Shown in pieces: positions 56,955 through 64,000 of a stretch of DNA of 64,000 nucleotides. Numbering within the stretch: the first letter of the stretch is position 1; each line of letters begins with the position of its first letter. Made by a program: the position numbers and the translations under genes. Source of the stretch: Stomoxys calcitrans (lineage: Eukaryota; Arthropoda; Insecta; Diptera; Muscidae); assembly GCF_963082655.1 (NCBI RefSeq), contig NC_081554.1, positions 45,318,291 to 45,382,290 of the forward strand, written 5' to 3'. Below the pieces are notes generated by a model, which was not told where the DNA came from, ran no database searches, and worked only from the letters and a program-made list of their open reading frames with translations.

Positions 56955-57265
56955 TTTTATAGACAAAACCAGTAAGGAAAGGCAAAAGTCGGGCGGTGCC
57001 GACTTTATGATACCCTACACCTACCCAATTTTGATGGACCTCGGCCGATGTACTCAGATGGGTTATTAAAATTCCTGTATCAAATTTCGAGCAAATCATA
57101 TGAGAGCTACATAAAAATCTTAATCGATTTTGACCAAAATTAATCCAAATCGGAACCGATTTCGACCAAGCTTAATGGATATTGTGGAAGTCAGCGAGGA
57201 AAAAAGCGTTGTCTCCACATTGATTGTTTGCACATCTCATTGGCGGAGTTGTCAAGGGTATACTA
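56955..57265 (-). mobile_element. HINE subfamily C, hairpin-end fragment
   Basis: AAACCAGTAAGGAAAGGCAA, hairpin AAAGTCGGGCGGTGCCGACTTT (8-bp stem) and ATACCCTACACC. Interrupted by MITE copy 5. Confidence 0.8.
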
Positions 57266-57501
57266 TTGGGTTGCCCAAAAAGTAATTGCGGATTTTTTAA
57301 AAGAAAGTAAATGCATTTTTAATAAAACTTAGAATGAACTTTAATCAAATATACTTTTTTTACTGTTTTTTCTAAAGCTAGCTAAAAGTAACAGCTGATA
57401 ACTGACAGAAGAAAGAATGCAATTACAGAGTCATAAGCTGTGAAAAAATTTGTCAACGCCGACTATATAAACAATCCGCAATTACTTTTTGGGCAACCCA
57501 A
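57266..57501 (-). mobile_element. mariner-type MITE, copy 5
   Basis: TTGGGTTGCCC to GGGCAACCCAA, TA at 57264-57265 and 57502-57503. Confidence 0.92.
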
Positions 57502-58191
57502 TACATATTTTCTCGATCCTCGTAAAAATCTAAGACCATCTAGCCATGTCCGTCTGTCCGTCTATCTGTCTGTCTATCCGTCTTACAAAATCAAGCTACA
57601 GTCTTTAAAAATAGAGGCATTGAGCTGAAACTTTGCACAGATTCTGTTTGTTTTCCATATGCAGGTTAAGTTCTAAGATGGGCTATATCGGACTATATCT
57701 TGATAAAGCCCCCATATAGACCGATCTGCCGAATTTTAAGGTCTTAGGCCCATAAAAGCCACATTTATTATATAATTTTGCTAAAATTTGGGAAAGGGAG
57801 TTGAGTTAGGCCACTCGACATCTTTCTTGAATTTGGTCCTGATTTGGATACAGCTGTCATACAGACCGATTTCTCGATTTAAGGTCTTGGGTCTTGGACC
57901 CATAAAAGGCGCATTTGTTGTCTGATTTCGCCGAAATTTAAGACAGTGAGTTATGTTAGGCCTTTTGACATCCTTCTTCAATTTGGCCCAGATCGGTCCA
58001 GATTTGAATATAGCTCCCACATAGACAAATCTCTCGATTTCAAGTCTGCTCCGCATAAGAGGTGCATTTATTATCCGAATTCTCTGAAATTTAATTCAGT
58101 GATTTTTGTTAGACTCTTCGACGTCCGTGTCGTGCTTCAGATCGGTCTATATTTCGATGTAGCTGTCAAAAAGACCATTATTTTGTTCTAC
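57502..58191 (+). mobile_element. HINE subfamily B, left part
   Basis: TTTTCTCGATCCTCGTAAAAA core, (GTCY)n, CAAGCTACAGTCTTTAAAAA and four units. The 5' end is missing at the MITE. Confidence 0.82.
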
Positions 58192-58377
58192 AAGGGGCCT
58201 CCTTTTTATAGCCGAGTCCGAACGTCCGAACGCCGTGCCGCAGTGCGACCTCTCTTTGGGAGAGAAGTTACACATGGCATAGTAACTCACAAAGGGTGGT
58301 TTTCACCGTTGAACATTTTTTTCCTAATGGTTTCGCCAGGATTCAAACCCAGGTGTTCAGCGTCATAGGCGGACGTG
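58192..58377 (-). mobile_element. SINE1, truncated, in HINE B
   Basis: Body and B box (GGGTTTGAATCC) present, A-box end missing beyond GTCCGCC. Internal small duplication CGAACGTCCGAACGCC. Confidence 0.8.
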
Positions 58378-58523
58378 CCGAATTTAGAACAAATCGGTCC
58401 ATATTTCGATATAGCTGCTAGGCGTGCATAAATAATGCATTTTTCGCCGGATTATGACGAAAGGCGATTTACACGTATACCCAAGGTGCTGGGTAGCCAA
58501 AGTTCGGCCCGGCTGAACTTTAC
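58378..58523 (+). mobile_element. HINE subfamily B, right part
   Basis: GATATAGCTGCTAGGCGTGC, GTGCTGGGTAGCC, hairpin AGTTCGGCCCGGCTGAACT with one G-U pair, TTTACTTG. Confidence 0.83.
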
Positions 58524-58861
58524 TTGTTGAATTATGAAAAAATAATAGTGCTTGTTTTCGAGCTTCCAGATAAATAACTATTTGAAAAATACCAATGTGG
58601 ATGCGCGTAGTGCAACTTACGGTTTCGAATTTCGACAAAATCGGAGATTAAATGCATTTTTTGTGGCCTTAAGACCCTAAAGTTGAAGACCGGTCTCTAT
58701 GGCAGCTATATCAAAATAATCCCCGATCTGGACCATATTCGCGACAGATGTTGGGATTCTTGATACAAATAACAGTTCCAAATTTCAGCGAATTCGGATA
58801 ATAGATGCGCCTGTTATAAGCCTAAGACCTAAAATCGGCAAATCGGTTTATATGGCAGCTA
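58524..58861 (-). mobile_element. HINE B-like variant, left part
   Basis: Units with GGTCTCTATGGCAGCTATAT and TTTCGACAAAATCGGAG; no ends. Interrupted by MITE copy 6. Confidence 0.65.
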
Positions 58862-59098
58862 TTGGGTTGCCCAAAAAGTAATTGCGGATTTTTCATATAG
58901 TCGGCGTTGACAAATTTTTTCACAGCTTGTGACTCTGTAATTGCATTCTTTCTTCTGTCAGTTATCAGCTGTTACTTTTAGCTTGCTTTAGAAAAAAAGT
59001 GTAAAAAAAGTATATTTGATTAAAGTTCATTCCAAGTTTTATTAAAAATGCATTTACTTTCTTTTAAAAAATCCGCAATTACTTTTTGGGCAACCCAA
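58862..59098 (+). mobile_element. mariner-type MITE, copy 6
   Basis: TTGGGTTGCCC to GGGCAACCCAA, TA at 58860-58861 and 59099-59100. Inserted in a HINE unit directly after TATGGCAGC. Confidence 0.93.
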
Positions 59099-59344
59099 TA
59101 TATTAAAATATGTTCGGATCTGGATCATTTTTGGTTCGGATACCGACGGGCCTAATAAAACCCACTGTTCTGAATTTCAGAATTTCGGGTTGCATGTCGA
59201 GGCCCCTAGCGCAACTAACTGTTTCAAATTTCGACAAAAACGGAGAATAAATTCACCTTTTATGATCTATAGACCCTAAAGCTGAAGATCGGTCTCCATG
59301 ACAGTTATATCCAAATTATGCCCGATTCTTAATACAAATCACTG
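59099..59344 (-). mobile_element. HINE B-like variant, right part
   Basis: TTCGGATCTGGATCATTTTTG and GATCGGTCTCCATGACAGTT continue the interrupted element. Confidence 0.6.
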
Positions 59345-60105
59345 TAGAGCTACCCCCATTGATAAGTATACCAATCGGCTTGGAATCACTTCCAAATTCG
59401 TTTTATCTATGTCCGTCTGTTTGTCTGTCCTTGTGTTTTGATGATCAAATTACAGCTCGCATTTATTGTCCGATTGTGATGAAACTTTGCACAAGTCTCT
59501 TTTTTTTGGCCCAAGGACAAATACTATCCATTTTGAACAAAATCGGTTCAGATTTAGATATAGCTCCCATATATATCTTTTATCCGATATGGTATTTTAA
59601 GGCTGTAGCAGCCACAATTTTGGTCCGATCTTTACAAAATTTTGCACGATCTGTTTTCTTTAAGGTTTCAATACGACAGCAACATTTTATAAAAATCGGA
59701 TCAGATTTAGATGTAGCACCCATATATATCGTTTATCCGATATGGAGTTTTAAGGATGTAGCAGCCCCAATTTTGGTCCGATCTTTATTAAATTTGGCAT
59801 GGGGGGCTTTATTTGGCGTTTTCGTATGTGTGCAAAATTTCATAGAAATCGATTCAGATTTGGATATACCTCCCATATATACTTTTCATCCGATTTGAAC
59901 TTTAAAGGCTGTAGTAGGCACAACTTTGGCCAGATTTCTACAAAATTTAGCGTGAGTTGTTTTATTTATAGTCCCAATGCGAGTCCAAATTTTCATATAA
60001 ATAGGTCTATTAGATTAAGACATAGCTCCCATATATATCTTTTATCCGAAAAGGTCCTTTAAAGCTATAGAAGCCACTATTTTTGTTCCATCTTAACAAG
60101 ATGTA
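59345..60105 (+). mobile_element. HINE subfamily C, part 1
   Basis: Head CATTGATAAGTATACCAATC, (GTCY)n at 59411-59430, units with GATTTAGATRTAGC at 59550, 59704, 59857 and about 60012. Interrupted by the fold-back transposon. Confidence 0.83.
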
Positions 60106-60712
60106 AAGGGTGATTTTTTTGAGGTTAGGATTTTCATGCATTAGTATTTGACAGATCACGTGGGATTTCAGACATGGTGTCAAAGAGAAAGATGCTCAGT
60201 ATGCTTTGACATTTCATCATGAATAGACTTACTAACGAGCAACGCTTGCAAATCATTGAATTTTATTACCAAAATCAGTGTTCGGTTCGAAATGTGTTCA
60301 TTCACCGTAACGTTGCGTCCAACAGCATCTTTGAAAAAATACGGTCCAATGATTCCACCAGCGTACAAACCACACCAATCAGTGCATTTTTCGGGATGCA
60401 TGGGCAGTTCTTGAACGGCTTCTGGTTGCTCTTCACTCCAAATGCGGCAATTTTGCTTATTTACGTAGCCATTCAACCAGAAATGAGCCTCATCGCTGAA
60501 CAAAATTTGTCAAAATTTGAACACATTTCGAACCGAACACTGATTTTGGTAATAAAATTCAATGATTTGCAAGCGTTGCTCGTTAGTAAGTCTATTCATG
60601 ATGAAATGTCAAAGCACACTGAGCATCTTTCTCTTTGACACCATGTCTGAAATCCCACGTGATCTGGCAAATACTAATGCATGAAAATCCTAACCTCAAA
60701 AAAATCACCCTT
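60106..60712. mobile_element. fold-back DD41D transposon, 195-bp arms
   Basis: Bounded by TA duplications (60104-60105, 60713-60714) and AAGGGTGATTTTTTTGAGG ends. The left arm (60106-60300) and right arm (60518-60712) are inverted copies with about two differences. Each arm carries the 5' end of the transposase frame. The centre (60301-60517, minus strand) encodes FSDEAHFWLNGYVNKQNCR, with the first catalytic Asp in SDEAHF, and CGLYAGGIIGPYFF. The second half of the transposase has been replaced by the inverted arm, so the element is non-autonomous. Confidence 0.88.
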
Positions 60713-60799
60713 TAGTACGAGGTCTTTTATTTGACGTCTTAATACGTGTGCAAAATTTCATAAAATTCGGTTAAAATTTAGTTATAGGTCCCCGATATA
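60713..60799 (+). mobile_element. HINE subfamily C, part 2
   Basis: TTTATTTGACGTCTTAATACG continues the C unit between the two insertions. Confidence 0.75.
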
Positions 60800-61034
60800 T
60801 GGGTTGCCCAAAAAGTAATTGCGGATTTTTTAAAAGAAAGTAAATGCATTTTTAATAAAACTTAGAATGAAATTTAATCAAATATACTTTTTTTACACTT
60901 TTTTTTAAAGCAAGCTAAAAGTAACAGCTGATAACTGACAGAAGAAAGAATGCAATTACAGAGTCACAAGCTGTGAAAAAATTTGTCAACGGCGACTATA
61001 TGAAAAAACCGCAATTACTTTTTGGGCAACCCAA
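60800..61034 (-). mobile_element. mariner-type MITE, copy 7
   Basis: GGGTTGCCC to GGGCAACCCAA; TA at about 60798-60799 and 61035-61036; one T lost at the left end. Confidence 0.9.
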
Positions 61035-61486
61035 TATCTTTCATCCGAAATAGACTTTAGCCTGTAGAAACCACAATTTTCGTCCGATTTGCATGATACG
61101 TTTTATTTGACGTTCCAATACGTGCGTGAAATGTCATTAAAATCGGTCCTGATTTAGATATAGCTCCAATGTATATATTTTATCCGATATGGACTTTTAA
61201 TGCAGTAAAAGCCACAATTTTGGTCACATCTCTACAATATAGGGCGTGGTATGTTCTATTTGACGTCCCGGTATGTGTCATCAAAATTGATACAGGTTTC
61301 GATATAACTTCCATATTATATATAATCCGATATGGTCTCTTAAGGATGTGGAAATCCAAGTTTGTTGTCCTATCGTACGAAATTCGTACAAGATTCTATT
61401 TGATATTTCAATAGGTACTACGTATACCAGGTGGTGTAGGGAATTATATAGTCGGCCGACTTTTGCCTTTTCTTACTGGTTTTTAA
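61035..61486 (+). mobile_element. HINE subfamily C, part 3 with end
   Basis: Last units, then GGTGGTGTAGGG, TAGTCGGCCGACTTTTGCC (hairpin reduced to a palindrome GTCGGCCGAC) and TTTTCTTACTGG. Confidence 0.82.
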
Positions 61487-61490
61487 TTTC

Positions 61491-61540
61491 GGATTAATAT
61501 CTACACCCTATTTTCAACCTAACCTAACCTTAATCTAAAT
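61491..61540 (+). mobile_element. LINE 3' tail fragment
   Basis: CACCCTATTTTCAACCTAAC followed by CTAACCTTAATC matches the last 40 bp of the LINE at 36.58-36.62 kb. Extreme 5' truncation of a LINE insertion. Confidence 0.65.
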
Positions 61541-62411
61541 TGGCTGGGAAATTCATACAGTTTCGAAGTTCATAAATCCCAACACCTTACATATCTATTG
61601 GTAAACTAAGGTACTCAATCTAAGATTTTACTAAACATCAAAGAGTTTGGCCTTATTCGAAATCCATCAACAAATTAACCCATCTTGTTTTTTTAATAGA
61701 CTCAAAAGTTCTGACTCTTATTGTAGATAATGGACTAAAGTTTTAAGTGTTTCGGAATAAGACACAAATTCAAATGGACAAACGATTGATTGATGTATTA
61801 TTGGAAAATATTGCAACAAATTGAGAATTTAAATGTCTTTGTATGCTTGTATGCATATGCATTTTTTTTCTATGGTAAAAGCTATAAAATTGTTTTGACA
61901 TTTTAAAATGTTATCCGCTTATCATTTGCATTTATATGAATGCTTCATGTTGAACTCTTCGTCTGTTGAATTTCAATATTCTGTTTTAATTGTCAATTTG
62001 CCAACCGTTTCTTCGATGCATATATTTATTTGTTTCCTGAAAGCTGCTGGACAGAAAGAGAAAATCTTTTAAGAAAAAGAAAGTCTTTTAATGGAAGAAA
62101 GCCTGTATGGAAAATAAATTATCTTTGCTCAACATGAAGAGCTCGTGCCTCCTGTCGTCTTTTCTTCATTAATCGACAAAAGAAAACAAATTTTCCATCC
62201 GTCGAACCGTTGAGTAATAACTCACAATTGGATATATTTGCTGCAGATGCTGCTTTTTTTCTATCATGGGATATTTTAAAATTCTTATATGCGAGCATGA
62301 TCGTTTGGTATTTATATATTTTAAGGTATGGCGAAAGTAGGGTGGGGGGATTGGGAGTTTTCGCAATCGCTACAAAATATTCATATCTGTTCGAAAAAAA
62401 GAAAATATCAA
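61541..62411. other. AT-rich apparently unique DNA
   Basis: Nothing recognised. The 102-codon minus frame (62119-62427) has no motif. Confidence 0.5.
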
Positions 62412-63606
62412 AAACTAGTGAAAGCATGCTAAGTTTGGCCGGGCCGAATCTTATATATCCTCCACCAGGGATCGAAATTAATCAAGTTCTTTGTCCGGTA
62501 TCTCTTTATGGGCAAACAAAGGATAAGAATTGCTATGCTGTTGGAGCTATGTCAAGTTATAGACCAATTCGAGCCATACTTAATTTGGATATTGGAGACC
62601 ACGGTAGAAGTCATTGTACAAAATTTTAGTCAAATCGGATAAGAATTGCGCCCTTTAGAGGCTAAAATAGTATAATCGGGAGATCGGTTCATATTGGACC
62701 GATTTAGAACATAGTTAGCACGTATTTTGAAGTTCATAGAAGATTTCGTCGTGCAAAATTGCATACAAATCGGTTAGTCGGCAAACATGACCGGCTTGGG
62801 GGTTGAGCGGCCACTTAGTGACATGGCCTTGAAAATGTATATCGGATTCGTGTTCTACTCAAAACCCTCTTATTTGAGCCTCATATTGTAATAGTCAGCA
62901 AATACTTCCTATTTGGGTGGTGTTGTGGGGGTGGGGTGGCCCCATAGACACTTTTCTCGAATATTGATATCAGATTTGTTTTCGGGGAGAGGCGGCCCCC
63001 CAAACACTTGGTCCCATATTTGGATATCAGATTCGAATTCTACACTCAAATACCTTTTATTTAAGCCCCATATTCCCATGGTCAGTTATTAAGTTCTGTT
63101 TGGGGGGTGTTTTGGGGAAGGGGTGGACCCCCAGAAACCTGGTCCCACATTTTGATATTTGATTTGTATTCTACTCGCAAATACCTTTCATTTGAGTCCC
63201 ATATTGCCATGGTCGGTAAATATGACCGATTTAGGGGTGTTTTAGGGCTTGGTGTGGTCCCCCTAGCACTTGGTCCGACAATTGGATATCAGATACGTTT
63301 TCTTATCCAAAATGCCTTTCATTTGCGTCTCATATTGTCGTGATTGGTCTAAATGTATGTTTGGTAGGTTTTAGAGTGGGGCAGCCCCCCTAGATACCCC
63401 ATCCGAAATTTGGATACCAAATTTTTTACTTTTAGGGTACTATTAGAGGGCACACAAAATTTCGCTTAAATCGCACCACCCATCTCCGAGATCTGGCGTT
63501 TCTGAAAATTAGGGCAAGAGGGAGGGTCTATAAGAAGTATTCCGGCAAATCTTCAGCTCCTAGCTTTATTCCTTCGAAAGTTTGCGTGCTTTCGACAGAC
63601 GGACAT
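62412..63606 (-). mobile_element. mosaic HINE: A end with D body
   Basis: Hairpin end TTTGGCCGGGCCGAA (one mismatch) and TATATATCCTCCACC, two A units to 62790, then D-type units (CCTTTCATTTGAGTCCCATA) to 63500, then A text TTCCTTCGAAAGTTTGCGTG and GACAGACGGACATG, where SINE1 cuts it. Confidence 0.8.
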
Positions 63607-63820
63607 GCTGTCCAATTCAAATTTAAACCCAATGATTAGGGGCCTCCTTTTTAAAGCCAAGTCCGAACGGCGTGCCGCAGTGCCACACCTCTTTGGGGAG
63701 AAGTTTGTACATGACAAAGTACCTCACAAATGTTGTAAACATTAGGAGGGGGAAAACCACCGCTGAAAATTTTTTCTGATGGTCTAGACGGACATGCTAA
63801 CCTCTGCGCTACGGTGGCCT
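63607..63820 (-). mobile_element. SINE1 lacking its B box
   Basis: Body and A box (minus strand GTAGCGCAGAGG) present, but the text from the B box to the middle of the tRNA-like head is deleted, joining CTGATGGTCTA to GACGGACATGC. It could not be transcribed from its own promoter. Confidence 0.83.
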
Positions 63821-64000
63821 CTTGGAGATGAATGAACCGATTTAAAGGAAATTTTGTTTGCGCTTTTATTTAATTTTTACTTCTTAAGCTTACGAACGAA
63901 AAGTAAATGAATGTCGCACATCGGGATCGGGGGGAAAAAAAGTGGACATACATTGCCATTTTCGAACGGATAATGACATCTTTAAGAAATTTTACAATCT
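63821..64000 (+). repeat. repeat E fragment and spacer
   Basis: CATTGCCATTTTCGAACGGAT near 63951 resembles the repeat E start at 46.51 kb. Cut by the window end. Confidence 0.4.

Overview
The window reads as a repeat-rich intergenic or intronic stretch of a large dipteran genome, most likely a calyptrate (muscoid) fly. The base is AT-rich, no long open reading frame survives, and there are many copies of elements with a (TA)n block, a conserved core and a (GTCY)n block, the layout known for dipteran mini-me/DINE-type Helentron derivatives (HINEs). I cannot name the species. I found no intact host protein-coding gene and no bacterial feature; nearly every open frame longer than 60 codons lies inside a mobile element. 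By adding up the mapped pieces I estimate that about three quarters of the window is repeat-derived.

Layout. The dominant component is HINE-like sequence, which I sort into three subfamilies by their ends: A (TATACCCTCCACC), B (TATACCCACCACC) and C (TACCCTACACC). All share a (GTCY)n block near one end, a G/C-rich hairpin near the other, and a body of about 153-bp tandem units. In the feature list their strand is the one that reads TATACCC-(GTCY)n-hairpin-ACTTG. A fourth body type (D) occurs alone at 5.6-6.8 kb and inside A-type ends at 47.4-48.9 and 62.4-63.6 kb. Seven nearly identical 236-bp mariner-type MITEs with TA duplications are scattered through the window, mostly nested in other repeats. 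Remnants of a DD41D Tc1/mariner transposon lie at 16.1, 44.5, 53.5 and 60.1 kb. Non-LTR retrotransposon (LINE) pieces of several families lie at 0, 2.0, 6.9, 14.3-14.8, 16.6-17.7, 24.1-25.7, 33.9-36.6, 51.9-53.3 and 61.5 kb; all are broken. A tRNA-derived SINE (SINE1) occurs about ten times on both strands, and a second one (SINE2) with a CCTAA-like tail about three times.

Between these lie islands of AT-rich, apparently single-copy DNA (3.2-4.3, 10.9-12.5, 19.8-21.1, 26.4-28.4, 32.6-33.9, 38.9-40.3, 43.7-44.5, 49.0-50.2, 55.4-56.7 and 61.5-62.4 kb). They hold short CA/GT, poly-C/G and poly-A runs and would be the places to look for host regulatory DNA. One stretch near 12.06-12.18 kb looks like a possible untranslated exon with a splice donor, at low confidence.

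The least explained structure is a 2.6-kb tandem array of about 550-bp units at 21.1-23.7 kb, two of whose units keep the same short reading frame. The mobile parts work together as a parasite community: the LINE whose 3' end reads AACCTAACCTAA probably supplied enzymes to SINE2, SINE1 inserted into HINEs with a visible target duplication, and a HINE plus SINE head was then tandemly triplicated at 28.4-29.6 kb.
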